Source of the DNA: Micromonospora haikouensis
GTDB lineage: Bacteria > Actinomycetota > Actinomycetes > Mycobacteriales > Micromonosporaceae
Length of the DNA: 64,000 nucleotides
Direction: 5' to 3'
NCBI RefSeq assembly: GCF_900091595.1
Contig: NZ_FMCW01000012.1
Span: 152,886-216,885, forward strand
Below the pieces are notes generated by a model. That model ran no database searches, was not told the DNA's origin, and saw only the letters and a list, made by a program, of their open reading frames with translations. Position numbers and translations under genes: made by a program. Positions 18,911 to 28,748 of this stretch are shown here, one piece after another (position 1 is the stretch's first letter; the number at the start of each line of letters is the position of its first letter).

Positions 18911-20992
18911 GTGTCAGCGGAGGCGGGGCCGGCGGCCTTCGACGGTCCGGACGAGCGCGTCCGGCGGGTCCGGCTGCCCGCCGACCGGCGCACACCTGCC
19001 GCCGCCCGCGCCCTGGTCCGGTCCGTGCTCGCCGCCGCGCGCCTCGACGACCTGCTCAACGAGGCCCTGCTGCTCACCACCGAGCTGACCACCAACGCCG
19101 TCGAGCACGCCCGCACCGAACTGGACATCGAGGTCGTCGGCGACGACGTCGGCCTCACCGTGACGGTCTCCGACTTCGCCGCCGGATCCGTCGACGAGCT
19201 GACCGTCGGCGTACGCAACGACACCTCGGAGATCAACGAGGTGTCCGAGCGGGGCCGGGGGCTGCTGCTGGTGGACCATTTCGCCAGTCGATGGGGCACG
19301 ACCTACCTGCCCACCGGCAAGGGGGTGTGGTTCCGGCTGGACCGCTCCGGCGCCGCCGACGGGCAGCCGGTCGCCGCCGGCCCCCAGGCCGGTGCCGCCG
19401 GGGGCACGCCGACGTCGACCGCCGGAGGGGAGCACGCGGGGCCCAGCGCCGGGGCGATGAGCGAGCTGATGCAGACCGCCCCCGACCAGTACGCCGACGA
19501 CCCGCTGCCGGACTTCGCCACCGACCTGCTCACCCGGCTCGCCGAGATGGTCGGCGCGGCCGGTGGCCTCGTCCGGCTCGACCGGGGCGACGGGCTGGGC
19601 CGGCAGGTGCTGGCCCGCTACGGTCGCACTCCCCGCGCCGGCAACGAGCTGCTGCGGGTGCCGCTGGCGGTGCACCGGCCGTACACCGGGGAGCTGGAGC
19701 TGGACGCGGCCCCCTCGACGTACGCGCGGCCGCTCGCGGTGCTGACCGCCGAACGGCTCTCGCTGCACCTGGAGAACGACCGGCTGCGCCGGGCCGACGT
19801 ACGCCGGCAGGCCTGGCTGACGTTCCTGGCCGAGGCGGGCGAGCTGCTCGCCCAGTCCCTCGACGTCGAGCTGACGATGGTGCTGATCCCGCAGCTCGTC
19901 GTGCCCCGCCTCGGCCAGTGGTGCGCGGTGCACACGGCCGACGAGTGGGGGCGGCTGCGACTCGCGGCCGCCACCCACGCCGACGAGTCGGTGCTGCCGC
20001 AGCTGCACAAGGTGCTCCGCGAGACGGGGACGGACTCGGTGCAGTCCCGGCTGCGCGAGGCGTCCCGGATCGGGTCGCAGGTGCCGCTGGGCGGGCCGAT
20101 GGAGGGCTTCGCCGTCCCGCTGGTGGCGCGCGGGCAGCGGCTGGGCACCCTCGCGGTGGGCCGCCACCAGCGGCACCGGCACGACCCCGACGAGGTGGCC
20201 GTGCTGGAGGACGTGGCCCGGCGGGCGGCCCTGGCCATCGAGAACGCCCGCATCCACGCCGAGCGGCGGCGGGTGGCGCAGACGCTCCAGCGGTCGCTGC
20301 TGCCGCCGGTCCTGCCGGTCGTCGACGGCATCGGCTTCGCCGCCGAGTACGTGCCGACCGGCGACGACGCCGAGGTGGGTGGCGACTTCTACGACGTGCT
20401 CCCCCTGCCCGACGGGCGCTGGCTCGTGGTGGTCGGCGACGTGTCCGGCAAGGGGGTCGAGGCGGCGGCCGTCACCGGGCTGGTCCGCGACGTCATCCGG
20501 GTGCTGGTCAGCGACGGCAAGCCGCTGCCGGAGGCGCTGGGCCGGCTCAACAACACGCTGGTCGAGCGGGGCGGCGGGCGCTACTGCACGCTGGCGCTGG
20601 CGGCCGTCGGGCCGGGCGAGGGCGACCAGCTCGACGTGTCCCTGCACCTGGCCGGCCACGACCGCCCGGTGCTGCTGCGCGCCGGCGACGGGGCCGCGTT
20701 CGTCGGGGCCGGGGGCACCGCGCTCGGCCTGCTCGACGCGATCGTCTCCCCGGCCGCCGAGCTGACCCTGGCCCCCGGCGACTCGCTGATCTTCTACACG
20801 GACGGCGTGACCGAGCGCCGGCGCGGCCGGGAGCTGTTCGGCACGGAGCGGCTGCGGGAGTCCGCCGCGCCGCTGGCCGGATACTCGGCCGACGTGGTGG
20901 CCGCCCGGCTGCGGTCGACGGCGATCGGGTTCTCGGCCGAGACGCCCCGCGACGACATCGCGATCCTCGTGCTGCGCAACGACCGCCGCTGA
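18911..20992 (+). CDS. anti-sigma-type ATPase / GAF / SpoIIE PP2C phosphatase fusion
   Basis: 693 residues from the GTG at 18911, chosen because GGAGGA lies eight bases upstream; an in-frame TTG at 18875 has no such site. An N-terminal HATPase_c_2 domain ([20 protein letters not shown]) of the RsbW type is followed by a Gly/Ala linker, a GAF domain (about 310-455) and a SpoIIE-type PP2C domain with [15 protein letters not shown] and YTDGVTE. It could both phosphorylate and dephosphorylate STAS proteins in a partner-switching circuit. It is divergent from the poly-HAMP kinase gene, suggesting both belong to one sensing pathway. Confidence 0.92.
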   Translation: MSAEAGPAAFDGPDERVRRVRLPADRRTPAAARALVRSVLAAARLDDLLNEALLLTTELTTNAVEHARTELDIEVVGDDVGLTVTVSDFAAGSVDELTVGVRNDTSEINEVSERGRGLLLVDHFASRWGTTYLPTGKGVWFRLDRSGAADGQPVAAGPQAGAAGGTPTSTAGGEHAGPSAGAMSELMQTAPDQYADDPLPDFATDLLTRLAEMVGAAGGLVRLDRGDGLGRQVLARYGRTPRAGNELLRVPLAVHRPYTGELELDAAPSTYARPLAVLTAERLSLHLENDRLRRADVRRQAWLTFLAEAGELLAQSLDVELTMVLIPQLVVPRLGQWCAVHTADEWGRLRLAAATHADESVLPQLHKVLRETGTDSVQSRLREASRIGSQVPLGGPMEGFAVPLVARGQRLGTLAVGRHQRHRHDPDEVAVLEDVARRAALAIENARIHAERRRVAQTLQRSLLPPVLPVVDGIGFAAEYVPTGDDAEVGGDFYDVLPLPDGRWLVVVGDVSGKGVEAAAVTGLVRDVIRVLVSDGKPLPEALGRLNNTLVERGGGRYCTLALAAVGPGEGDQLDVSLHLAGHDRPVLLRAGDGAAFVGAGGTALGLLDAIVSPAAELTLAPGDSLIFYTDGVTERRRGRELFGTERLRESAAPLAGYSADVVAARLRSTAIGFSAETPRDDIAILVLRNDRR

Positions 20993-21036
20993 CACCCGGC
21001 CCGGCGCGGACCTGCGCCGGGCGGGGCCGCGCCACA

Positions 21037-21091
21037 ATGTCGGCGACATGGAGGTATCCCGGCCTCCGGGATACCGCGATGTCGCCGACAT
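21037..21091. repeat. 55-bp palindromic repeat, family 2, copy C
   Basis: Outer arms ATGTCGGCGACAT / ATGTCGCCGACAT (13 bp) and inner arms GGTATCCCGG / CCGGGATACC (10 bp, 3-nt loop) make an almost perfect cruciform. It lies between the convergent PP2C and FAD-oxidase genes. A second 55-bp copy is at 42184-42238, in the same convergent context but inverted. Confidence 0.85.
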
Positions 21092-21192
21092 CGCGAGCCG
21101 CCCCACGCCCAGCGAGCCGCCCCCACGCCCAGCCGCCCCCGGCGACCCGCCCCCACGCGCGGCAGGCGGGGCGGCCCTGCGCGGGGTGGATG

Positions 21193-22551
21193 TCAGAGGC
21201 CGCCGGGGAGGCGCCCCGGGGCGAGCCGCTGGTGCGGGTCCAGGTATTCCTTCGCCGCCCGCAGCCGGGGCAGCGAGGCCAGCTCGCCCCACAGGTCGAC
21301 GGCCTCCCGCACCGGAGGTGGCGCGGCGACCACCACGCACCGGCCCCGTCGGGCGAGCAGGACGGCGCGCACCCCGGCGACGATGGACGCCACCCGATCG
21401 ACGGGCAGGGTGCCGGGCAGGGCGGCGTGCAGCACGCCCTGACCGGCCGAGCCGCGCACCGGCACCGGGCCGCCGGCCGCGTCGCGCAGCGCGTAGGCGG
21501 CGGCGTGCAGGTTGCCGACCGGCACCTCGATGCGCAGCGCGGTCTCGCCGGGGCCGAACGGATAGCGCCGCCACCACTGCGGTGCCGAGTGCTCGATCTT
21601 GGCCTCGTCGCCGAACAGTCCGCGCAGGCCGTCGGCGCGTTCGGCGACGTCGGCGGGGTCGCCCTCCAGCAGCACGGTCAGGCTGCCCGCGCCGGCCGGG
21701 GTCACCGTGCGCCGGAACATGGAAGGGTGGCGGGCCCGGGCCAGGGCCTCCGGGGCGTCGGGGTGCAGCGGCGGGCGCGCCCGGTTGGCGCGGGCCGGCA
21801 GGTCCAGCTCCACGGCCGCCGCGTCGAGCCGGGCGGCGAGCACCTCCCGGACCAGGCCGTCGACCTCCAGCGGGCTCCACACCGGACGGGTGACCCAGGC
21901 CTGGCTGGCCGGCACCGGCTGCACCCGCAGGGTGGCGGAGAGGAGCACGCCGAGGCCGCCCTGCGACCCGCACAGCAGCCGGGCCAGCTCCAGGCCGGGC
22001 GCGCCGCCGCCGGCACTGATCAGCTCGCCGGCGGCGTCCAGGTAGCGCATGCCGACCAGTTGCTCGCAGGGGCCGCCGTGGCAGTGCCGCAGCGGGCCGG
22101 ACTCGTCGGCGGCCAGCACCCCGCCGACGGTGGCCCCGGGCGAGGGCGCGTCGAGGGCCAGCCGCAGCCCCGCCCGTTCCAGGGTGGCCTGGGCGGCCCG
22201 CAGCGGGGTGCCCGCGCCGATCTCGACCACGCCGCCGTCGGCCGGCCGGTGGCAGATGCCGGCCAGCCGCCCGGTGTCGAGCATGATGTCGACGTGCGCG
22301 GGGGCGACCCCCCAGTCGATCTTCGTGCCGGCGCCCCGGGGCACCACCGTCAGGTCGTGGGCGGCGGCCAGCCGCAGCACCTCGGCAGCGGCCTGCGGGG
22401 CACCGGGCACGGCCACCCACCGGGCCTGTGCGCCGGCGACCTCGTCGGCCGCCCCCGCGAACCGTGCGAAGGGCGGGCCGCAGATCTCCGCCAGCCGTCG
22501 GGTGATGTCCACTGCACCGGACCGATCGATGGACCCCGCTGCTGTCGCCAT
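21193..22551 (-). CDS. FAD-binding oxidoreductase, glycolate oxidase GlcE-like
   Basis: 452 residues, ATG at 22551. A PCMH-type FAD domain fills the N-terminal half (TVVPRGAGTKIDWG pyrophosphate loop, then PGATVGGVLA and GSQGGLGVL). The C-terminal half is a shorter cap domain, as in GlcE or D-lactate dehydrogenase-like oxidases. No GlcD or GlcF partner is adjacent, so it may act alone or with proteins encoded elsewhere. A near-consensus SOS box (22560-22575) lies 9-24 bases before its start codon. Confidence 0.85.
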   Translation of the reverse strand: MATAAGSIDRSGAVDITRRLAEICGPPFARFAGAADEVAGAQARWVAVPGAPQAAAEVLRLAAAHDLTVVPRGAGTKIDWGVAPAHVDIMLDTGRLAGICHRPADGGVVEIGAGTPLRAAQATLERAGLRLALDAPSPGATVGGVLAADESGPLRHCHGGPCEQLVGMRYLDAAGELISAGGGAPGLELARLLCGSQGGLGVLLSATLRVQPVPASQAWVTRPVWSPLEVDGLVREVLAARLDAAAVELDLPARANRARPPLHPDAPEALARARHPSMFRRTVTPAGAGSLTVLLEGDPADVAERADGLRGLFGDEAKIEHSAPQWWRRYPFGPGETALRIEVPVGNLHAAAYALRDAAGGPVPVRGSAGQGVLHAALPGTLPVDRVASIVAGVRAVLLARRGRCVVVAAPPPVREAVDLWGELASLPRLRAAKEYLDPHQRLAPGRLPGGL

Positions 22552-22559
22552 GGCCGCAA

Positions 22560-22575
22560 TCGTACATGTGTTCGA
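22560..22575. promoter_or_regulatory. candidate LexA (SOS) box 1
   Basis: TCGTACATGTGTTCGA differs at one position from the actinobacterial SOS consensus TCGAAC-N4-GTTCGA. It lies between the FAD oxidase start (22551, minus) and the oligopeptidase gene (22662, plus), so it could affect either. Confidence 0.5.
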
Positions 22576-22661
22576 ACAACCGGTCGCGCCGCCGGGCCGG
22601 CACCGGGCGTCGATCTCGCCGGGCGGGTGCCGGGGTCCCGACGGACGGTAACCTGACCGGC

Positions 22662-24758
22662 GTGACCACCGAGACTCCCGTGCCCGTCGCCAAGCGGGTC
22701 CCCAGCGAGCGCACCCACCACGGCGACACCGTCGTCGACGAGTACGCCTGGCTGGCCGCCAAGGACGACCCGGAGACGATCGCCCACCTGACGGCGGAGA
22801 ACGCGCACACCGAGGCGCGCACCGCGCACCTGGCGGAGCTGCGGGCCACCCTGTTCGAGGAGACGCGCCGGCGCACCCAGGAGACCGACCTGTCGGTGCC
22901 GGCCCGCAAGGGCGACCACTGGTACTACACGCGCACGGTCGAGGGCCAGCAGTACGGCGTGCAGTGCCGCCGCGCGGTCCGCGACGGCGAGACCGACCCG
23001 CCGGTCAGCGTGGACGGCGCCCCGCTCGACGGCGAGGAGGTGCTGCTCGACGGCAACCTGCTCGCCGAGGGGCACGACTTCTTCTCCCTCGGCGCGTTCG
23101 ACGTGAGCCCCGACGGGCGCTGGCTGGCCTACTCGACGGACTTCAGCGGCGACGAGCGGTTCACGCTGCGGGTCAAGGATCTGACCACCGGCGAGGTGCT
23201 GGCCGACGAGGTGCCGGGCACGTTCTACGGCACGGCCTGGTCCGCCGACGCCTCGGTGCTGTTCTACGTCACCGTCGACGACGCCTGGCGGCCCCACCGG
23301 GTGTGGCGGCACCGGATCGGCACCCCGTCCACCGAGGACGTGGTGGTCCACCAGGAGGACGACGAGCGGTTCTGGGTCGGCGTCGAGCTGACCCGGTCGG
23401 AGAAGTTCGTCCTGATCGACATCCACAGCAAGATCACCAGCGAGGTGCTGGTCATCCCCGCCGGCAACCCCACCGGCGAGCCGGCGTCCGTCGCGCCCCG
23501 GCGGCAGGGCGTGGAATACAGCGTCGAGCACCACGGGCACCGCTTCCTGATCCTGCACAACGACGACGCCGAGGACTTCGCGCTCGCGTACACCTCGGCG
23601 GACGCGCCCGGCGACTGGGTTCCGCTGATCCCGCACACCCCCGGGACCCGGCTGGAGTCGGTCGACGCGTTCGCCGACCACCTGGTCGTGTCGCTGCGCA
23701 CCAACGGCCTGACCGGGCTGCGGGTACTGCCGGTCGGCGGCGGCGACGGTCACGACATCGACTTCCCCGAGCCGCTCTACAGCGTCGGGCTGGACAGCAA
23801 CCCGGAATACCGCACCCGGCAGGTCCGGTTGCGCTACGCCTCGCTCGTCGCCCCCGAGTCGGTGTACGACTACGACCTGGTCACCCGGGAGCTGACCCTG
23901 CGCCGCCGCAAGCCGGTCCTGCCCGGCCCGGACGGGCGCGAGTACGACCCGGCCGACTACGAGCAGCACCGGGACTGGGCGCTCGCCGACGACGGCACGC
24001 GCGTGCCGATCTCGCTGGTCTGCCGGGCCGGCACCCCCCGCGACGGCTCGGCCGGCTGCGTCATCTACGGCTACGGCTCGTACGAGGCGAGCATGGACCC
24101 GTGGTTCTCCGTCGCCCGGCTCTCCCTGCTGGACCGGGGCGTGGTCTTCGCCGTCGCGCACGTGCGGGGCGGCGGCGAGCTGGGCCGGCGCTGGTACGAC
24201 CAGGGCAAGATGCTGGCCAAGAAGAACACGTTCACCGACTTCGTGGCCTGCGCCCGGCACCTGGTCAAGTCGGGCTGGACGTCGGCCGACCGGCTGGTGG
24301 CCCGGGGCGCGTCGGCCGGCGGCCTGCTGATGGGCGCGGTGGCCAACCTCGCGCCGGACGCGTTCGCGGGCGTCGTCGCGCAGGTGCCCTTCGTGGACCC
24401 GCTCACCTCGATCCTCGACCCGTCGCTGCCGCTGACCGTCACCGAGTGGGAGGAGTGGGGCAACCCCCTCGACGACCCCGAGGTCTACGCGTACATGAAG
24501 TCGTACGCGCCGTACGAGAACGTGGCGGCGGTGGACTACCCGGCGATCCTCGCGGTGACCAGCCTCAACGACACCCGGGTGCTCTACCACGAGCCGGCCA
24601 AGTGGATCGCCCGGCTGCGGGCGGTCGCCCCGCAGGGCGACTACCTGCTCAAGACGGAGATGGGCGCCGGGCACGGCGGCCCCAGCGGCCGGTACGACTC
24701 GTGGCGCGAGGAGGCGTTCGTCAACGCCTGGATCCTCGACCGCCTGGGCGCTGCGTAA
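22662..24758 (+). CDS. ptrB: oligopeptidase B (S9 prolyl oligopeptidase family)
   Basis: 698 residues from a GTG at 22662. A seven-bladed propeller (about 70-400) precedes the alpha/beta-hydrolase peptidase domain. Catalytic residues are Ser in GASAGGLLMG, Asp in SLNDTRV and His in GAGHGG. RGGGELGRRWYDQGK and the acidic EEWGNP segment are typical of oligopeptidase B, which cuts peptides after basic residues. With no signal peptide it is cytoplasmic. Its TAA stop is the first part of a family 3 repeat. Confidence 0.92.
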   Translation: MTTETPVPVAKRVPSERTHHGDTVVDEYAWLAAKDDPETIAHLTAENAHTEARTAHLAELRATLFEETRRRTQETDLSVPARKGDHWYYTRTVEGQQYGVQCRRAVRDGETDPPVSVDGAPLDGEEVLLDGNLLAEGHDFFSLGAFDVSPDGRWLAYSTDFSGDERFTLRVKDLTTGEVLADEVPGTFYGTAWSADASVLFYVTVDDAWRPHRVWRHRIGTPSTEDVVVHQEDDERFWVGVELTRSEKFVLIDIHSKITSEVLVIPAGNPTGEPASVAPRRQGVEYSVEHHGHRFLILHNDDAEDFALAYTSADAPGDWVPLIPHTPGTRLESVDAFADHLVVSLRTNGLTGLRVLPVGGGDGHDIDFPEPLYSVGLDSNPEYRTRQVRLRYASLVAPESVYDYDLVTRELTLRRRKPVLPGPDGREYDPADYEQHRDWALADDGTRVPISLVCRAGTPRDGSAGCVIYGYGSYEASMDPWFSVARLSLLDRGVVFAVAHVRGGGELGRRWYDQGKMLAKKNTFTDFVACARHLVKSGWTSADRLVARGASAGGLLMGAVANLAPDAFAGVVAQVPFVDPLTSILDPSLPLTVTEWEEWGNPLDDPEVYAYMKSYAPYENVAAVDYPAILAVTSLNDTRVLYHEPAKWIARLRAVAPQGDYLLKTEMGAGHGGPSGRYDSWREEAFVNAWILDRLGAA

Positions 24759-24807
24759 GGAAGGGCCCCCTGTTAACGCATACGGTCGAGAAGGGCACCC
24801 TTCTCAC
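24757..24807. repeat. family 3 repeat, copy F
   Basis: AAGGAAGGGCCCCCTGTTAA continues into CGCATACGGTCGAGAAGGGC and ends ACCCTTCTCACC. It overlaps the oligopeptidase stop codon and separates it from the convergent dehydratase gene. The arms GAAGGGC / CACCCTTC pair, giving a possible bidirectional terminator. Confidence 0.75.
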
Positions 24808-24813
24808 CACTGG

Positions 24814-25770
24814 TCACGCGGTGGTGAGAAGGGCGGCCAGCACCTGCGGGTCGGCGTTGCCGCCGGTCACCACCGCGGCCGTACGCCCCGGCGGCAGCTC
24901 GCCCGCGCGGAACAGCCGGGCGGCCGTGGCCACCGCGCCGCTGGGCTCGACGACCAGTCGGGCCTCACGGATCAGGCGACCGGCGGCGGCCCGGATCTCC
25001 TCCTCGGTCACCGTGACGATGCCGTCGAGGCGGTCCCGCAGGTGGGCCAGCGTCAGCTCCGACAGGTTGGTGCGCAGCCCGTCCGCGCAGGTGCGGTAGG
25101 TCAGCTCCACGTCCCAGGTGACCACCCGCCCGGCGGCGAGCGAGTCCCGCGCGTCGGCGGCGAGCAGCGGTTCGACGCCGTACACGGCGGTCGACGGGCG
25201 CAGCGCCTTCACCGCCGTGGCGACCCCGGAGGCGAGGCCGCCCCCGCCGACGGGCACCAGCACCACGTCGACGTCGGGCAGGTCGGCGACGATCTCCGCC
25301 CCGACGGTGCCCTGGCCGGCGATGATCCGCCGGTCGTCGAACGGCGGCACCAGGGTCGCCCCCGTCTCGGCGACGATCCGCTGGGCCTCCGCCAGCCGCC
25401 GGGCCGGCGGGACGAGCAGCACCTCCGCCCCGAACGCCCGCATCCGGGCGACCTTCACCTCCGGCGCGCCCTCGGGCACCACCACCGTGCACGGCACGCC
25501 GGCGGCCCGCGCCGCGTACGCGAGGGCCTGGCCGTGGTTGCCGGACGAGTGGGTGACCACCCCCCGGGCCCGCACGCCGGGGTCGAGCCGGGCGACCGCG
25601 TGGGTGGCTCCGCGCAGCTTGAACGACCCGACCGGTTGCAGGCTCTCCGGCTTCAGCCACAGCCCGTCGTCCCACGGCGCGGCCAGCAGCGGCGTGCGCA
25701 GGACGGTCGGCGCGATGTCGGCGGCGGCAGCCCGGATGTCGTCGAGCGTCACAAGGTCCACGGGGGCCAT
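24814..25770 (-). CDS. PLP-dependent serine/threonine dehydratase family protein
   Basis: 318 residues, ATG at 25770 (MAPVDLVTLDD). It has a fold type II PLP enzyme pattern: PLP Lys in GSFKLRGA, substrate loop SSGNHGQALA, phosphate-binding glycine run PVGGGGLASG, and C-terminal VVTGGNAD. Without an ACT domain it is the short catabolic form, similar to threonine deaminase TdcB, serine racemase or hydroxyaspartate dehydratase; the exact substrate cannot be told. It stands alone. Confidence 0.88.
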   Translation of the reverse strand: MAPVDLVTLDDIRAAAADIAPTVLRTPLLAAPWDDGLWLKPESLQPVGSFKLRGATHAVARLDPGVRARGVVTHSSGNHGQALAYAARAAGVPCTVVVPEGAPEVKVARMRAFGAEVLLVPPARRLAEAQRIVAETGATLVPPFDDRRIIAGQGTVGAEIVADLPDVDVVLVPVGGGGLASGVATAVKALRPSTAVYGVEPLLAADARDSLAAGRVVTWDVELTYRTCADGLRTNLSELTLAHLRDRLDGIVTVTEEEIRAAAGRLIREARLVVEPSGAVATAARLFRAGELPPGRTAAVVTGGNADPQVLAALLTTA

Positions 25771-25804
25771 CCTGCCGCTCCGCATCGGGCCGCCGCCACT
25801 CTAT

Positions 25805-27340
25805 TCAGGTCGCCCTCAGCTCCTCGACGGTGGTGCTGGCCTGCAGGAAGAGCAGCCCGACCGCGACCGTGAGGGCCACCGCGGCGACCGCGCCGGCCCC
25901 GACCAGGGCCAGCTGCTCCAGGGGTACGCCGGGCATGACGTACCGCTCGGGGGCCTCGACGAGGCGCAGGTACGGGCCCCGGGCAGCCGGGTCGGCGCAG
26001 ATCGCGGCCGCTGCCTCGCAGACGTAGCCGCTGCCTCCGGTGCGTACCGGACCCGAGAGGAACCGGCCGAGCAGCAGCCCCACCGTCAGGGCGAGCAGCA
26101 CCGCCGGCACCGCCGGGGCGAGCGCCTGCCAGGCGACCGAGCGGCCCAGCACGCCCCGGGGGACGCCCTGGGCGACCAGCGCCGCGTACGCCCGGCGGCG
26201 GGCCACGATCCCCTCCACCAGCGCGACCAGCAGCCCACCGGCGGCGATCGTGACGGCCGCCGCCACAGCGAGGTCCACCAGCCCGATCGTGTCCAGGTAG
26301 AACGTGTCCCCCGCCGAGGTCACGTCGCCGAACGTCCGCGCCTCGGCCAGCTCGGCGGCGTACCGGGCCTGGAAGTGGGCCCGGAAGGCTGCCGCGCCCC
26401 CGCCGAACAGCACGGCGGCCAGCAGCGCGGCGAAGGTGCGGCTGCCGGCCCACGGGTCGGCGGCGAGCCGGCGGGCGGCCAGCAACGCGGCCGGCCCCTG
26501 GGCGAGGCGGTGCAGCAGCCGGCCGGCGGCGTACGAGAACCAGCCCGCCGCGAGCACCGTTCCGACCAGGGCGGCGAGCCCTCCGACGGCGACCAGGATC
26601 GGCAGGTACGGCAGCAGCGCCTGCACCTCGTGGCGCTCCAGCCAGTGCAGCAGCGGAAAGTAGCCGGCGAACGACCCCACGCCGGCCGGGACGAGCAGCG
26701 CGAACCAGGGGCGGGGCGGGCGGTCCCGCCGGGCGCGGCGCACCACGCCGAACGGCGTGGTGACGACCCGGCGCAGCAGCAGCGCGGTGGCCACCGCCGC
26801 GACGGCGGGCAGCCCGAGCACCGTCGCCGCCAGCGCGACGGGCGACGGCAGCACGTCCGTGGGCAACGCGAGCCGGCCGTCCGCGCCGGGCCGGTCGAGC
26901 AGCTCGTGGGCGACCAGGAAGACGACCAGGCCACCGACGGTGCCGAGCAGGCTGGCCACCCCGGTCTCCAGCGCCGCGAGCCGGGTCACCTGGCCCGGGG
27001 TCGCGCCGGCCAGCCGGAGGGCGGCCAACCGGCGGTCGCGGGCCGGCGCGCCGAGGCGGGCGCACTGCCCGGCCAGCGCCAGCACCGGCAGGGCGAGCAG
27101 CAGCAACGCGAAGGCCGTGCCGCCGCGCAGGCCCGGCTCGCGCAGCAGCGCCGTGGCGTACTGGAGGGACCAGCGGACCTCGTTGTCGTCGGTGGCCGGC
27201 GGCGTCGGGATGGCCAGCACGGTCAGCGCGGCCAGCCCGGCGAGGGCGGCCAGGGCGGCGCTGAGCGCGGTCAGCACCACCCGGACGGCGTCGGTGCGGG
27301 TGCCGGCGAGGGCCAGCCGGCCCAGGGTGCCGGGCCTCAC
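25805..27340 (-). CDS. FtsX-like ABC transporter permease
   Basis: 511 residues, GTG at 27340 overlapping the ATPase stop by 4 bases. There are roughly ten hydrophobic helices in two clusters, each resembling the FtsX/MacB permease fold, with an extracytoplasmic loop near 330-370 (FRAHFQARYAAELAEARTFG). The C-terminal Cys-containing loop (YVCEAAAAICADPAARG) is presumably outside. It works with the ATPase upstream, probably in export or envelope signalling rather than uptake. Confidence 0.85.
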   Translation of the reverse strand: MRPGTLGRLALAGTRTDAVRVVLTALSAALAALAGLAALTVLAIPTPPATDDNEVRWSLQYATALLREPGLRGGTAFALLLLALPVLALAGQCARLGAPARDRRLAALRLAGATPGQVTRLAALETGVASLLGTVGGLVVFLVAHELLDRPGADGRLALPTDVLPSPVALAATVLGLPAVAAVATALLLRRVVTTPFGVVRRARRDRPPRPWFALLVPAGVGSFAGYFPLLHWLERHEVQALLPYLPILVAVGGLAALVGTVLAAGWFSYAAGRLLHRLAQGPAALLAARRLAADPWAGSRTFAALLAAVLFGGGAAAFRAHFQARYAAELAEARTFGDVTSAGDTFYLDTIGLVDLAVAAAVTIAAGGLLVALVEGIVARRRAYAALVAQGVPRGVLGRSVAWQALAPAVPAVLLALTVGLLLGRFLSGPVRTGGSGYVCEAAAAICADPAARGPYLRLVEAPERYVMPGVPLEQLALVGAGAVAAVALTVAVGLLFLQASTTVEELRAT

Positions 27341-28140
27341 CGCGCCCCACCCGCCGGCCGTTCGCCCGCCGGTGCCCCGCCCGCCGGTGCCGCGTTCGCC
27401 AGTGCTTCGCCCGCCGGTGCCCCGGTGGCGCGCAGCCCCAGGCCGGACCCGGCCGCAGCCGGCAGGTCGAGCCCCAGGCCGGCCCCGTCGACCGCGCCGT
27501 CGCGGAGGACCACCTCCCGGTCGGCGTACCCGGCGATGCGCGGCTCGTGGGTGACCAGCACGACCGACGTACGCTGCTCCCGGGCCAGCCGGACGAGCTG
27601 GGTGAGCACCTGCTCGCCGGCCAGTGTGTCGAGCGCGCCGGTCGGCTCGTCGGCGAAGATCACCCGGGGCTCGGTGACCAGCGTCCGCGCCAGCGCGCAG
27701 CGCTGCTGCTGCCCGCCGGACAGCTCGCCCGGCCGGGCGTCGGCCAGGTCCGCCACGCCCAGCCGGGCCAGCCAGGCCGTCGCCACCGTCCGCCCTGCTC
27801 GCCGCCCCGTGCCGGCGAGCAGGAGCGGGAGGGCGACGTTCTCCGCCACGGTCAGCTCGGGCACGAGCTGGCCGAACTGGAACAGCACCCCGAACTCGGT
27901 GCGCCGCAGCTTCGACCGGGCCGCCTCGGACCAGGTGTCGATCCGCTCGCCCCGCCAGAAGACCTGACCGGCGTCCGGGCGCAGGATGCCGGCCAGGCAG
28001 TGCAGCAGGGTGGACTTGCCGCAGCCGCTCGGGCCGGTCACCGCGACGATCTCCCCCTCGGCGACGTCGAGGGTGATCCCGCGCAGCGCGGGTGTGGGCC
28101 CGTACGCCTTCACCACGCCGCGAGCCTGAAGTTCCGTCAC
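27337..28140 (-). CDS. ABC transporter ATP-binding protein (LolD/MacB type)
   Basis: 267 residues from the GTG at 28140 (GGGAGG upstream), overlapping the padR stop by 4 bases. Walker A GPSGCGKST, signature LSGGQQQR, Walker B VIFADEPTGALD, and H-loop VTHEP. After about residue 225 comes an Ala/Gly/Pro-rich tail with APAGE-like repeats that looks unstructured and dispensable. It is the middle gene of a padR-ATPase-permease operon. Confidence 0.93.
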   Translation of the reverse strand: MTELQARGVVKAYGPTPALRGITLDVAEGEIVAVTGPSGCGKSTLLHCLAGILRPDAGQVFWRGERIDTWSEAARSKLRRTEFGVLFQFGQLVPELTVAENVALPLLLAGTGRRAGRTVATAWLARLGVADLADARPGELSGGQQQRCALARTLVTEPRVIFADEPTGALDTLAGEQVLTQLVRLAREQRTSVVLVTHEPRIAGYADREVVLRDGAVDGAGLGLDLPAAAGSGLGLRATGAPAGEALANAAPAGGAPAGERPAGGAR

Positions 28141-28673
28141 GAGTGCACCTCCCGGTGCCAGTCGGCGACCCGCTCCAGGGTGGTGTGCAGCCACCTCAGG
28201 TCGGCGTCGAGGTGGGCGATGGCGTAGTCGGCCGCGACGACGTCGTCGAGGCTGGCCGAGGGGTCCGTCTTGACTGCGGTCAGCTCGCGCAGCCGGTCGG
28301 TGTGCGCCCGGCGCTGCGCGACGAGGTACGACCGGACGTGGCCGGTGTCGGCGACCAGCAGTGCCACCACCACCTTGGCGAAGAGCGTGCTGGCCACGTA
28401 CGGCATGGGCGGCTCGACCTCGGCGAGCCAGGCGGCCAGGGCGTCGCGCCCGGCGGGGGTGAGCGTGTAGGCGGTGCGGTCCGGGCCGGCGTCGCGGTCC
28501 TGGCCGGCGGGGGCGACGAGCCCGTCCCGCTCAAGCCGGCCGAGCGTGGCGTAGACCTGCCCGAACGCCAGCGGACGCGCCCGGGGCAGCCGCCGATCGT
28601 GGGCGCGTTTCAGCTCGTAGCCGTGCTTGTCGCCCTCGGCCAGCAGGCCGAGCAGCACGTGCGGAGTGGACAC
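28137..28673 (-). CDS. PadR family transcriptional regulator
   Basis: 178 residues, GTG at 28673. It has an N-terminal winged helix (HVLLGLLAEGDKHGYELKRAHDRRL...FGQVYATLGRLERDGLV) and a C-terminal coiled-coil dimer domain of the longer PadR-s2 type. It leads the operon with the ABC transporter and probably represses its own transcription at the palindrome 9 bases upstream. The inducing ligand is likely a compound pumped by the transporter. Confidence 0.93.
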   Translation of the reverse strand: MSTPHVLLGLLAEGDKHGYELKRAHDRRLPRARPLAFGQVYATLGRLERDGLVAPAGQDRDAGPDRTAYTLTPAGRDALAAWLAEVEPPMPYVASTLFAKVVVALLVADTGHVRSYLVAQRRAHTDRLRELTAVKTDPSASLDDVVAADYAIAHLDADLRWLHTTLERVADWHREVHS

Positions 28674-28681
28674 ACGACCAA

Positions 28682-28700
28682 CTATTCACTGAGCGAATAG
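28682..28700. promoter_or_regulatory. PadR operator palindrome
   Basis: CTATTCACTGAGCGAATAG is an inverted repeat (CTATTC / GAATAG, 7-nt centre). It lies 9 bp before the padR start codon and is one of few AT-rich words nearby, consistent with an autoregulatory operator overlapping the promoter. Confidence 0.6.
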
Positions 28701-28748
28701 CAGAGTCAAGCCAGCCCCCCGGCGCGCCCGCGCACCCCCGCCCGCCCC

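Noticed and set aside
18914..22909. A 1331-residue minus-strand frame spanning three genes.
   Set aside because: It crosses the PP2C, FAD oxidase and oligopeptidase genes in a non-coding frame with Arg/Gly/Pro-rich sequence.
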